Shown in pieces: positions 54,790 through 64,000 of a stretch of DNA of 64,000 nt. This DNA comes from Balaenoptera acutorostrata. Lineage: Eukaryota; Chordata; Mammalia; Artiodactyla; Balaenopteridae. A model generated the notes under the pieces. It was not told the DNA's origin, made no database searches, and saw only the letters and a program-made list of their open reading frames with translations. Positions within the stretch are counted from its first letter, which is position 1; each line of letters opens with the position of its first letter. The stretch spans positions 3,286,001 through 3,350,000 of the forward strand of contig NC_080067.1 in the NCBI RefSeq assembly GCF_949987535.1, given 5' to 3'. Position numbers and translations under genes: made by a program.

Positions 54790-55265
54790 TAAAAAATTTT
54801 TATCTTATATTGGAGTATAGCTGATTTACAATGTGTTAGTTTCAGGTGTACAGCAGAGTGATTCAGTTATACATGTACATATATCCATTCTTTTTCAAAT
54901 TCTTTTCCCATAGAGAATATTGAGTAGAGTTCCCTGTGCTGTATAGTAGGTCCTTGTTGATTATCTATTCTGTATATAGTAGTGTGTATCTGTTAATCTC
55001 AAACTCCTAATTTATCCCTCCCCCCCACCTTTCCCCTTGGGTAACCATACGTTTGGTTTTGGGGGGTTTTTTAGTTTGTTTTTTTTTAATATAAGTGTTT
55101 ATTTATTTGCCATACCACACAGCATGCAATGCAGGATCCTAGTTCCCTGACCAGGGATGGAACCCATGCCCCCTGCAGTGGAAATGCAGAGTCTTAACCA
55201 CTGGACTGCCAGGGAAGTCCCTTAAGTTTGTGTTTTCATGTCTGTGATTCTTTTCTTTTACAATG
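54790..55265 (-). mobile_element. L1 3'UTR, antisense, split by a SINE
   Basis: The left part (54,790-55,079: TATTGGAGTATAGCTGATTT, GAGTTCCCTGTGCTGTATAG, CCCTTGGGTAACCATACG) and right part (55,225-55,265: AAGTTTGTGTTTTCATGTC, TGTGATTC) are consecutive pieces of the L1 3'UTR with an antisense SINE between them. Confidence 0.85.
55080..55222 (-). mobile_element. Short CHR-type SINE inserted in the L1
   Basis: On the minus strand it reads GGGACTTCCCTGGCAGTCCA, a head with CATTTCCACTGCAGGGGG, then a B-box-like GGTTCCATCCCTGGTCAGG and an A-rich tail. At about 135 bp it lacks the long repeat body of the other copies, so it belongs to a short or truncated type. AGTTTGT on each side (55,073-55,079 and 55,225-55,231) is a possible short TSD. 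Confidence 0.88.
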
Positions 55266-55269
55266 AAAT

Positions 55270-55730
55270 CAGATTCAATCAACAGATTGTCCTGAAAAGC
55301 ACTGATGAACATAAAATTACCCAGAATCATGCTTGATACGCTACACTGGGTACAGTACACAGTTATATACCACTAGGACATACCTCCTTGGAAACGGTAG
55401 GGCTAACCCAGTATTACCTGTCAGCTTTACATACAAAGCAAGAGTCTGACCCATGGATGAACACTGATACTTGGAAGTCAGCAATGGGTACTGAAGTGCA
55501 TTGAATCGGTTCCAACCTCTGAATACATTGTGCTCCAAATGTGTCTTATAGGTTAATTCTTGAGAACACAGAATTTACTTGCCTGTGGAAATAATGGTTG
55601 TTAAGTCCCCTTTTTCAAAACTCAAAGCTGGGGCGACAGGAACCAGGCAAACTGGTAGCAGAGTAGGTTTTTCTCATCACCCTCCCTTTCTTTACCTCCT
55701 AAGTGTTCTCTCTTCTACTGCAGATGACTC
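55270..55730. other. Unassigned sequence
   Basis: No exon or repeat family is recognised. Confidence 0.35.
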
Positions 55731-55737
55731 CTCCCCA

Positions 55738-56290
55738 GCTGTGTCAGTCATTTATTGCTTTATAACAAACCACCCCACAACTCAGTGGCTTCAGATAAAA
55801 ACGGTTTGCTATTTCTCACAATTCTGTGGGTCAGGACTTCAGGTAGGGTTGTCTGGGCAGTTTTCTTGCTCCATTTGGCATTGGCTGGGGATCACTCATT
55901 CAGCCTATTCAACTGTGGCCGGGCTGGGCTAGAATCTCCAAGAAGCTTTTACTCAAATGTGGGTGACCTGGTGTTTCTCCTGGGGCCTTGCCACACAGCT
56001 AGTTTGGATGTCCTTACAGTGTAAAGGTGTGAGGGGGCTCAGAACTCTCACATGGAAGCTGGCTTCCAAGAAGAAGAAGCAGAAGTTTCCAGTCCTCTTA
56101 AGTCTTGGACTAAGAAATCCCGGGACCCAGCATATCACTTCTTCCATGTTCTATTGGTCAAAGCAAGTTACAAGGCTGCCCAAATGTAAAAGGGAGGAGA
56201 AGTGCATCCTACCTTCAATGGAGGAGTGGCGTGTGCTTATAGGGAAGGAAAACATTGGTGGCCATCTTTGGAGATGGTCTTCTGTACCAT
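55738..56290 (-). mobile_element. MaLR-type LTR, antisense
   Basis: GTCAGTCATTTATTGCTTTA, CAAACCACCCCACAACTCAG, CTCACAATTCTGTGGGTCAG, ACATGGAAGCTGGCTTCC, ATGTTCTATTGGTCAAAGC and GGTGGCCATCTTTGGAGATG follow an old MaLR LTR read backwards. Frames of 117 and 124 codons that cross it on the plus strand are chance openings in LTR DNA. No viral genes are present. Confidence 0.78.
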
Positions 56291-56294
56291 CCCT

Positions 56295-56950
56295 GTTGGA
56301 TTCTGGAGGAGGTTGGGATGTGAGGTCCTAACTCTTCAAAGTAAGACCCACCAATGTGGTCATGTCCCCAAAGCCCAGGGGCATCCAGAGATGCAAAAAT
56401 TCCTCAGCAGCAGCTAAAAGAATGCTGAATTCATGCCTATCCCTCTTTTAGCTCCTGTTTTATCATTAAAAAGTCAGGAATCTCAGTTTGCATCTGGGAA
56501 GGAAATGGAGGAAAGTGGCCATATCAACGTTAGTTTCAGCTGTACGCGAAACCCCAAATAACAGTGAAGTAAACAGAAGTTTATTTATTTCTCCTGTGAA
56601 GTTCAGAGGCAGGCCCTGAAGTGCTGGCATAGTTTCTTTAAACCCACTACTCCACCCTCAAAACGAAATTGGAAAAATGGCAACTCTTCCATAACTACTG
56701 CACAGATCAAACCCATATCCTTAATTCAGAATATCCTAATTCCTCACTCGTGGGTCTTTGACTCTGGGCAGTTATCCATCCATGCCACCAAATTTCCTGA
56801 ATGTCCACTTTTTATGGAAATGATGCTAGCATAGCATACAGACTTCGTGAACAATTACAGATAGACAGAATTTCAAGCCTTATAAAATTTTCCAAGCCCC
56901 CCCCCCCAAAGCTACGGGGTTTCTCTTCATTTCTCAGGGTGTGAGTCACA
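56295..56950. other. Unassigned sequence
   Basis: No exon or named repeat is recognised. A C10-12 run is at about 56,898. Confidence 0.35.
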
Positions 56951-56954
56951 AAAT

Positions 56955-57071
56955 ATTTGCATCAGATTTGCCTAGTGAGCGTGTTTAACGTACAGATTAC
57001 TGGGCCCCATCCAAGACTTTCTAAATCAAATTCTTTACCCAGGAATCTGCATTTTCACAAGTGTCCTCAGT

Positions 57072-57074
<3 letters not shown>
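56955..57074 (+). mobile_element. MER5A-type hAT fragment
   Basis: ATATTTGCATCAGATTTGCC, GTACAGATTACTGGGCCCCA, CAGGAATCTGCATTTTCACA are MER5A blocks in order. Confidence 0.72.

Positions 57075-57107
<33 letters not shown>
57075..57107. repeat. (TG)n microsatellite
   Basis: About 16 TG units directly after the MER5A fragment. Confidence 0.95.
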
Positions 57108-57109
<2 letters not shown>

Positions 57110-57393
57110 AGAGAATCATTGCCATATAACATTGGGTAATTTTTTAAGACTTGCAGTATTTTCATTTAGCACATCATGATCTCAACTAAGAAGCCACTTT
57201 GCAAAAGGTGCTACAAAGAGGGTTATAAATACGTGGTTTAAGGAAATTCTTCAGTGTTCAGTGCGGGCGGGATCTAAATACATAAAACTTAAGGGCAAAT
57301 AAAGCCTTTTAAAAAAAGTTTCATAGTCGTATCTTAACCAAGTAACGCTAGATATGGTCACAGAAAAATCCTTTTTTTCATCTGCATATCTTT

Positions 57394-57414
57394 GGTGTGT
57401 GTGTGTGTGTGTGT
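57394..57414. repeat. (GT)n microsatellite
   Basis: About 10 GT units followed by ACACAT. Confidence 0.93.
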
Positions 57415-57614
57415 ACACATAAATGTGCAAACCATGAAAAGGGAACAGGGTTGCAGGAGACTACAACAAAGATTGAAGGGTAGCATCTACCCTAAGAACA
57501 GCCAACTTCTGGGAGATAATTAGACAAGTTGGCATGGGCTCGAACAAGGAAGAAAAGGGAAAGAATAGGACAAACGTTTAATGACCTTGAGAACACGAAC
57601 TCCCCCTCAGACAG

Positions 57615-57860
57615 TCACACGACAGCTGGACAGTATTGGCTTTGGACCAGGCAACCCAAGTGTGAATCTGCCTCAGTCACTTACCCAGTCCTGTGGTTAC
57701 ACGTAAATTACTTAATCCCTCTAGATCCCCATTTCTTCATCTGTGAAACTGGATGATGAAAGAACCAACATAATCAGTGACACAAGTGCTGGGGAGAGTT
57801 AGCAAGGAAAACAGCAGGAGATGTTGGCATGAGATGGGCACTCAGTGGCACCCATGGGAG
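57615..57860 (+). mobile_element. MIR SINE, sense
   Basis: AGTATTGGCTTTGGACCAGG, AAGTGTGAATCTGCCTCAGT, GTAAATTACTTAATCCCTCT, CCATTTCTTCATCTGTGAAA and GGCACTCAGTGGCACCC follow MIR. Confidence 0.78.
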
Positions 57861-57861
57861 A

Positions 57862-58412
57862 GGGGCCAAAGCTAAAAAGACTCTCTCTTTTGAAATGTAG
57901 CTAATCAATATTGCTATTTTTAATTCATATTAAATATTGCATATTTAATTCAAGAGTGACCAAAACCAAGGCCACCCGTGCTTTTAGAGTTTCTAGCCGT
58001 AGAAGGATGGTGAGCCAAGAGTTAGAATATTTGTAGGTAGAAGAAAACTTCAAGAGGAGCTAATAACTGAAGACCATCATTTTGACTTTTTAATTTCTAA
58101 GAAATAAATGACAGATCATTGGTGATATTGCTCTAGTTTTCTATACTAGCAAGTTATTTTTTGCTGGTTGCAATCAGAACATCTGAGGATGACACTAATT
58201 CACTCAAGAAATTATTCTAACTCAATGGGACATGACCTCAATTTCACCCAATTACATTTTAGATCCTAGAGGAGCCCTAGGAGATAATTTAGGCCTATTT
58301 TATAAATATTTATTGTTAAACCAGGAAGAAGTGACTCGCCCAAGGCAGGTGGTGTCTTCGTGATTCGATCAATGTTCCTTCTCCTCTGCCAAAATACTTT
58401 GGCCAGGGATTC
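57862..58412. other. Unassigned sequence
   Basis: No exon or repeat is recognised. Confidence 0.35.
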
Positions 58413-58429
58413 TGGACCAGCCCTTTCTT

Positions 58430-59057
58430 TCTTTTTTTTTGAATTGAAGTATAGTTGATTTATAGCATTGTGCCAATCTCTGCTGTACAACGAAGTGACT
58501 CAGTTATACACATATAAACAGTCTTTTCTTTAAATATTCTTTTCCATTATGGTTTATCATAGGATATTGAATAGAGTTCCCTGTGCTATACATCTTGTTG
58601 TTTATCCATCCTATGTATCATAGTTTATATCTGCTCATCCCAAACTCCCAGTCATTTCCTTCCCCACCCCCTCCCCCTTGGCAGCCACAAGTCTGTTCTT
58701 TATGTCTGTGAGTCTGTTTCCGTTTTGTAGATAAGCTCATTTGTGTCATATTTTAGATTTCACATATAAGTGATATCATATGGTATTTGTCTTTTTCTTT
58801 CTGACTTACTTCACTTAGTATGATAATCTCTAGTTGCATCCATGTTGCTGCAAATGGCATTATTTCGTTCTTTTTTATGGCTGAGTAGTTTTCCATTGTA
58901 TATATGTACCACATCTTCTTTATCCATTCATCTGTCAATGGACATTTAGGTTGTTTCCATGTCCTGGCTATTGTGAATAGTGCTGCTGTGAACATAGGGG
59001 TGCATGTATCTTTTCGAATTAGAGTTTTGTCCAGATATATGCCCAGGAGTGGGATTG
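58430..59057 (-). mobile_element. L1 3' fragment with 17-bp TSD
   Basis: The copy runs from a T9 tail and GAATTGAAGTATAGTTGATT through the 3'UTR into ORF2. The minus-strand frame at 58,753-58,995 reads [38 protein letters not shown], the conserved end of ORF2. A perfect TSD, TGGACCAGCCCTTTCTT, lies at 58,413-58,429 and 59,058-59,074. It is a 5'-truncated, non-functional copy. Confidence 0.97.
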
Positions 59058-59214
59058 TGGACCAGCCCTTTCTTAATCACCAGTAATAAGTGCCTACAAC
59101 TGTGCTATGTTTAGGGGCCACTGCTTTGAACAGCACAGACATGGTTAAGCTCTCAGATTGCTCACCAGCTAGGAAGACCCACTGAACAATTCACTGAATT
59201 TTAGCCAAAAGGAT

Positions 59215-59625
59215 TATGGGAGAGTATAACAAAAGAATGTCAAGGAAGACTTCCCTGTTGAGCTGAGCCTTAAATGAAAAGGTAATTGGTCAATAAGAAG
59301 CAGGAAGGGAGGGAAGATTTAATAGTATGAAGCAAGGGAGATGTAATGGGAGTAACCAAAGAACCTGGAGGTCCTGAAAAGCCAGTGGGGCAGGAAAAGA
59401 GAGAGAGGGGAAAAGTAGGGCAAGGTGAGATCAGAGACGTAGGCAGGAGCCGTGTTGAGAACAGGGACTCTATCTAAAGGGTTAGAGAGAGTCACTGAAG
59501 GGTGTTAAACAGGTAAGAGACCACGCATGCGATCAGCATGTCTGAGCACTGACTGCAGAGTGGAGAGGGTTGTGGGTGGAAGGAGGCTCACAGGGGTGCC
59601 AGTGGGTAAGAACAGGCAGGAATCG
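59215..59625 (+). mobile_element. Copy of the unassigned ancient repeat
   Basis: GAAGACTTCCCTGTTGAGCT, GAGCCTTAAATGAAAAGGTA, GAACCTGGAGGTCCTGAAAA, GCAAGGTGAGATCAGAGACG and CAGAGTGGAGAGGGTTGTGG match the 5' portion of the family seen at 20.4-21.4 kb. Confidence 0.5.
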
Positions 59626-59689
59626 GGTATGCTTTGTGCCATGTGATTTACTTAGCAGAGCTTTGTTTCATTAGGGGATTATTAACATT

Positions 59690-59880
59690 ATTTTTTAAAA
59701 TAAATTTTTTTACTGGGTAAAAACAATACATACTTATTGTAGAAAATCTGGAAAATAAAGGAAACATAGAAGAACAAAATCACCCCAAATTCCACAATTC
59801 AAGTCAAGTAGCTTTTTATACTTTGGGAATATTTCTTTTCCAGTCTTTCTTTCCTAAGTTCATTTTTAATATATGTAATA

Positions 59881-59913
<33 letters not shown>

Positions 59914-59962
59914 ATATCACACCAAGATAAAAAGTTTATATACCATTTTTACAAAAATATTG
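59690..59962 (-). mobile_element. Old L1 3' region, antisense, with (TA)n
   Basis: AATACATACTTATTGTAGAA, ATCTGGAAAATAAAGGAAAC, TTTCTTTTCCAGTCTTTCTT fit the antisense 3' region of old L1s. A (TA)n run lies at 59,888-59,913. Confidence 0.5.
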
Positions 59963-59964
59963 TT

Positions 59965-60118
59965 AGCATTTTTGAGTGCTCATTGTATGCAAGATTCTGA
60001 ACAGAGTGCTTTTCCAATACTACCACAATTTAATCCTCGAAGTAACCTTATGAGGTGGGGTCTATTATTGTCCCCTTTTATAGATGAAGAAACGGAGGCT
60101 TAGACAGATTAAGCCACT
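59965..60118 (-). mobile_element. MIR SINE, antisense, truncated
   Basis: GTGCTCATTGTATGCAAGAT, TTTAATCCTCGAAGTAACC, TATGAGGTGGGGTCTATTAT, TATAGATGAAGAAACGGAGG. The MIR stops where the L1M begins at about 60,119. Confidence 0.8.
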
Positions 60119-61014
60119 TTTTAAACAGCTTTACTGAGGTGTAATTGACGTACCATGAGCTGCATGTATTTAAAGTCTACAATTTGATAATATCTGACAT
60201 AGGTATATACCTGGAAATCTTCACCATAGTCAAGATGATGAACTTAAATGTCACCCCAAAGTTTTCTCTTCTCCCTTAATTATCCCTTCTCCCCACTGCC
60301 CTCATCCCTAGGCAGCCATAGATCTGCTTTCTGTCACTATAGGTTAGTTTGACTTTTCTAGAATTGTGGACTCATACAGTATGTATCATGTTTATTGTGT
60401 GGCTTCTTTCACTCAGCATAATTATTTGAGATTAATCCCTGTTGTTATATGTACCAATAGTTCATTGATTTTTATGGCTGAGTGGTATTCCATTGTATGG
60501 ATACCACAATTTGTTTATCCATTCACCTGCTGATGAATATTTGACTGTTTCCAGTTTTTGACCTTTACAAATAAAACATCTATGAGCATTAGTATACAAA
60601 TCTTTGTATGGGTATATGTCTTCATTTTTCTTGGGTAAATACCTAAGAATGGAATGGCTAAGTCATAGGGTAGGTATATTCAGAATACAGAAAGAACACT
60701 GAAAACCCAATAATAAGAAAACAAGTAACCCAAAATAAAAGTAGGCAAAAGTTGTAAATGTACACTTCACCAAAGAAGATATACAGATGGCAAATAAACA
60801 CATGAAAAGATGCTCAACGTTATTAGTCATTAAAGAAATGCGAGTTAAAATCATAGTGAGATACCACTATACTCTGATCAGAATGGCTAAAGTGAAGAAG
60901 ACTGACCATTCCCAGTCTTGGTGTCTCCCATACTCTGCTGGTGGAAATGTAAAATGGTACAAACCCTTTAGAAAACTGTTTGGTAGTTTCTTAAAAGGTT
61001 AAGTGTAAACTTAC
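60119..61014 (-). mobile_element. L1M with 5' inversion
   Basis: From 60,119 to about 60,676 the sequence is antisense L1M (ACAGCTTTACTGAGGTGTAA to AATGGCTAAGTCATAGGGTA). From about 60,680 it flips to sense ORF2: AAAGAAGATATACAGATGGC, AAACACATGAAAAGATGCTC, ATACCACTATACTCTGATC, TGTAAAATGGTACAAACCC, ending ...TTCTTAAAAGGTTAAGTG. The two inner ends abut at the same place in the L1 consensus (the TTACCATATGACC region), as expected for a twin-priming inversion. Frames contain stops. Confidence 0.8.
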
Positions 61015-61465
61015 TGTATAAGTTTCCTATGGCTGCTGTAACAAATTACTATAAATTTGATGGATTAAAATAGCAGAAATTTATTCTAAGTTCTGGAGGT
61101 CAGAAGTCCAAAACCAAGGTGTCAGCAGGGCTGTGCTCCCTTCAGAGGCTCTAGGGAGATTCTGTTGTTTGCCTCTACTGGTTCCTGGTGGTTGCCAGCA
61201 TTCCTTGGCTTGAGGCTGCATCATCCCAGTTTCTGGTTCCATCGTCACACCACCTTGCCCTCTTCTCGGTGTCTGTATCCAAACTCCCTCTGTCTCCTCT
61301 TATAGGGAAACGTGATGATATTTAAGGTCCACCTACATAATCCAGGATATTCTCTCCCTCTCAGGATCCTTAATTTAAGCATATCCCATATGTGATAATA
61401 TCTACAGGTTCTGGAGATTAGGACATGCACATATCTTTTGGAGGACTAACATTCAGCCCACTACA
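61015..61465 (-). mobile_element. MLT1-type MaLR LTR, antisense
   Basis: TGTATAAGTTTCCTATGGCT, GGAGGTCAGAAGTCCAAAAC, CAAGGTGTCAGCAGGGCTGT, CCTTGGCTTGAGGCTGCATC and AACATTCAGCCCACTACA follow the LTR from TG to CA. Flanks CTTAC (61,010-61,014) and CCTAC (61,466-61,470) are a 5-bp target duplication with one change. It inserted at the distal margin of the inverted L1M segment. No viral genes. Confidence 0.88.
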
Positions 61466-61479
61466 CCTACCATAAGCAA

Positions 61480-62030
61480 ATTTTTAACCTCATGTTGTAA
61501 CACAAGTGGGTTCTCATTTTATTAAAATTCTTTGTAAATATCTTTTCACATTTTCACAAAATATTTTCCACGTCAGTGAATGGATGCATCACAGTGAACC
61601 ATCACTTCAACTATTGAACATTAAGGAGATTCAGAAGAAATTCTTTATTTAAAATAATACTGCAGCAAACAGTGTAAAGCTGTTTTTCTCTATATTTTGA
61701 GAATTTTCCCCCTCTTACTCTTCATAAATGAGTTCTGTGGGCCAAAAACTGTGAATATGAACTTATTTGTTTATCTTCTAGAAGGGTAGTACCAAGTTAT
61801 ATTCTATATAGAATATAAGAAAGCCTCTTTAACCGCTCCTTCCTATTTAAAGTAAAAAAAATTTTTTTTGCAAACTGATAAGTAGAAAATGGTATCTTAT
61901 TTTAATTTATATTTCTAATGAAATGAGATGTTTTCCTGTATTTTTTTAACTTTCTAAAATGTTCTGTCTTCTGCTCCATTGTCAATTTGATAATGCTTTT
62001 TTTAAAATGATCTTATATGAACTCTATATA
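61480..62030 (-). mobile_element. Old L1 remnant, antisense
   Basis: AT-rich with AATAATACTGCAGCAAACAG, ACTGATAAGTAGAAAATGG and TCTTATTTTAATTTATATTT, wording of the antisense old-L1 ORF2 end. Strongly decayed. Confidence 0.4.
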
Positions 62031-62940
62031 GTTAAAAATAGTGACACTTTAAAATTTGTGTTACGAATGTCTTTCTGAGTCTGTGGTTTGCTTTTGAATT
62101 TTGACAAGTTTTGATTTTGAGGGGTTTTAACAAACAAAAGGGTAAAATTATGTTACATAGGGACATTTTCCTTTGTATTTCTCCTACTGTGGCATTTTGA
62201 GAACATTTGAGAATTTGAGAAAATTGTCCCACATTCAGAGAGCAGATAACTATTCATCCAATTTTCTCCTAGTTTTTTAAATCCATCTGTACTTTTATTC
62301 TGATATATGAAGAGAAGTTGAGACAGTAACTAAGTTTTTCTCAACTCCTAAATAATTATCTCAAAATCACTTTTACTGAATAATCCATCTCTTTATTGTT
62401 GATTTGTCTTCTTTATAATTTTTAAAGGTTCTCATATCAACTAGAGTCTGTTTGGAGGACATTTATTCTATATTCTATTCCATTCAACAATTTTTGGCCA
62501 ATACAGGAGATTTATATTAAAATTTTAAGATATATTTTAATATCTAGGCAAATATCTAGGCAAATCAAGTTATATTTGTCTCTAATCAGAGAAGACTTTT
62601 GCTTAAATACAATGCTGTCATTGCATGTTATAAAAGCAAACAGGCTAGCACATAAATTATCTTGCCAATAACTTATATCAGCCTTTACTTCTATAAATTA
62701 GCACATGTATTTTTGACTCATGATGGAATACTCTCTGTATATAATGTTTACATCCTTCCCTCTCCTGCTCCTATCCTATCCCCAAACTCATGGCCAGATG
62801 AGTTAGCGTATTTAGAAGTGTCCTTGGAACTTTTAAGCTATTTGACAAATACACTTTCAGCATGCTGATTTTCTCCCCCTCAGCCACAGAAATGACCAGC
62901 AGCTGCTCAACTAATCAGATCCCCGCATTCTGATTTGGTT
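62031..62940. other. Unassigned AT-rich sequence
   Basis: The first part could be further decayed antisense L1. No exon is recognised. Confidence 0.3.
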
Positions 62941-62949
62941 ATTTAAATC

Positions 62950-63160
62950 AGGGTTTCTCAACCTTGGCACTATGGACGTTTGGGGGTAAAAAAAATTCTC
63001 TGTTGTGTCCTATATACAGTAGAATATTTACCAGCATCCCCCATCAGTTGCCAGTAACACCATGCCCTCCCTGCTCCATTTGTGACAATCAAAAATATCT
63101 CCAGATATTGCCAAATGTCTCCTCTGGGACAAAATTGCCTGCATTGAGAATTATTCATTT
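62950..63160 (-). mobile_element. MER20 hAT element
   Basis: GGGTTTCTCAACCTTGGCAC, TGTTGTGTCCTATATACAG, TTTACCAGCATCCCCCATC, GCCAGTAACACCATGCCC, ATATCTCCAGATATTGCC and TGAGAATTATTC follow MER20 from end to end in reverse. MER20 is a 219-bp non-autonomous hAT-Charlie element of eutherians. Confidence 0.85.
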
Positions 63161-63169
63161 AGGTCAAAG

Positions 63170-64000
63170 TAGTCAGGCGGCATGCAGCATAATAAACGTA
63201 TTTAACTTTTATTCACTTATTATCATTTTTTGGTAATCTTAGGAATACAATCAGGTTGAACCTAGAGCAATCTAATTCACCGCACAATGGTTCACTGTCA
63301 TTGGGCTTAAAAAAAATCAACCCGAGGGCATTCTGCTTGTCCATGTGACTTAAACATGACCCTGGTAAGAAGAATGACATTATGATTGCTCAAAATAAAA
63401 CATCTCAGAGATCTCTGTCGGCTCATCCCTCCCCGCCGAGCCTGTGTTGATGGTAAATTTGAAACGTTGTCAATTTGATAACCGTATTGGTATATGTAAA
63501 TGAATGATGCCCTGAGTTTTAATCATACATTTTGATATTTCGAAAACAGCCTGAACTCTCTGTCCATAATTCTTTGACTCATCTTGCCTTTGATTTTAGC
63601 CTATAACCATGGCTGTCTGAGCTGGTTAGTTCAGAGGGGTTTTACAAGATGGTAATTAGGCCAATGCTGCAGTTTCAATTAGCCTCACAGAAGAAAAACC
63701 CAGCTTCACAGAAGCAGACTGAACTGCTAACCCGGCCACCACTCTCAGCCAACAGCCGAAAGGAAGATGAGAACAGAGGTTGCTGCCGACTCAGCACTCC
63801 CAGGACCGTTGAGCCTGGACAAGCCAAGGTCACTACTCATTGGTGGTGATGGGCCATCCGTGTTGTACCCCTCCACCAGTTCACTGCAGAAACAGAAGAG
63901 GAAGAGCACCCTGTAAATCCGAGCTGCCTTGACAGCCAGTGTAGACCATCGGGGCAAAGACTTCTTCATTCTAAATTTTTGGGAATTAACAAATAGGACA
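63170..64000. other. Unassigned repeat-free sequence at the window end
   Basis: I see no transposon or exon. Frames of 66-74 codons at 63,649-63,969 in both strands overlap and have no protein signature. The stretch 63,250-63,660 contains AATTA-type words and isolated CpGs. Confidence 0.3.

Noticed and set aside
55579..56331. Open frames of 117 and 124 codons
   Set aside because: They lie in an antisense MaLR LTR and start and stop without regard to any conserved reading frame.

Overview
The window is nuclear DNA of a placental mammal, most likely a cetacean. The main evidence is the repeats. There are several tRNA-derived SINEs of the CHR type (head GGACTTCCCTGGTGGCGCAG), a group confined to cetaceans, hippopotamuses and ruminants. 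They sit among cetartiodactyl L1 3' ends (antisense TTTATTGGAGTATAGTTGAT). I see no BovB or Bov-A elements, which a ruminant would carry, and no pig PRE1 SINE. Older layers are shared by eutherians or all mammals: MIR, L1M, CR1/L3, MLT1-type MaLR LTRs, MER5A, MER20 and a Tc1/mariner-type element.

I recognise no protein-coding exon of a cellular gene. Every open frame with a recognisable product is the C-terminal end of L1 ORF2. The most gene-like feature is an isolated CpG island at about 42,830-43,260 with NRF1-like and E-box motifs and a plausible splice donor. It is a candidate promoter/first exon for an unidentified transcript. The L1 and LTR copies lie mostly on the minus strand (11 of 14 young L1 copies, 4 of 5 LTRs). 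That fits an intron of a plus-strand gene, but it is only an inference.

Layout. 0-3.5 kb: AT-rich, almost repeat-free, 3'UTR-like. 3.5-9.8 kb: CHR SINEs, nested MIRs, a 12-bp perfect hairpin made of GATA motifs, old L1. 9.85-12.14 kb: an L1 nested in an older L1, both with target-site duplications (TSDs), and a third L1. 13.6-19.1 kb: two CHR SINEs, the second apparently carrying about 75 bp of extra 3' DNA. 19.7-21.9 kb: old L1 and interleaved MIR/ancient repeats. 25-28.2 kb: L1 insertions, one with a possible 3' transduction. 30-36 kb: a long L1M interrupted by an MLT1 neighbour, three younger L1s (one with a 5' inversion) and a MIR. 36.6-41 kb: L1, a GC-box minisatellite, an MLT1 LTR, CR1/L3 split by a Tc1/mariner element. 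42.4-43.3 kb: L1 and the CpG island. 44.6-48 kb: a MIR split by an L1 and an LTR, then L1M. 50.8-57.9 kb: a candidate conserved block, MIRs, a SINE-in-SINE composite, a SINE-in-L1, MER5A copies and an LTR. 58.4-62 kb: a young L1, MIR, a 5'-inverted L1M interrupted by an LTR, older L1. 62.9-64 kb: MER20 and unassigned sequence.

The elements do not form a pathway. The value of the window is its readable history of retrotransposition: at least ten insertions have flanks that can be read by eye. I found no new biological system, CRISPR array, tRNA or rRNA gene. All family names come from remembered consensus sequences, not a database search.
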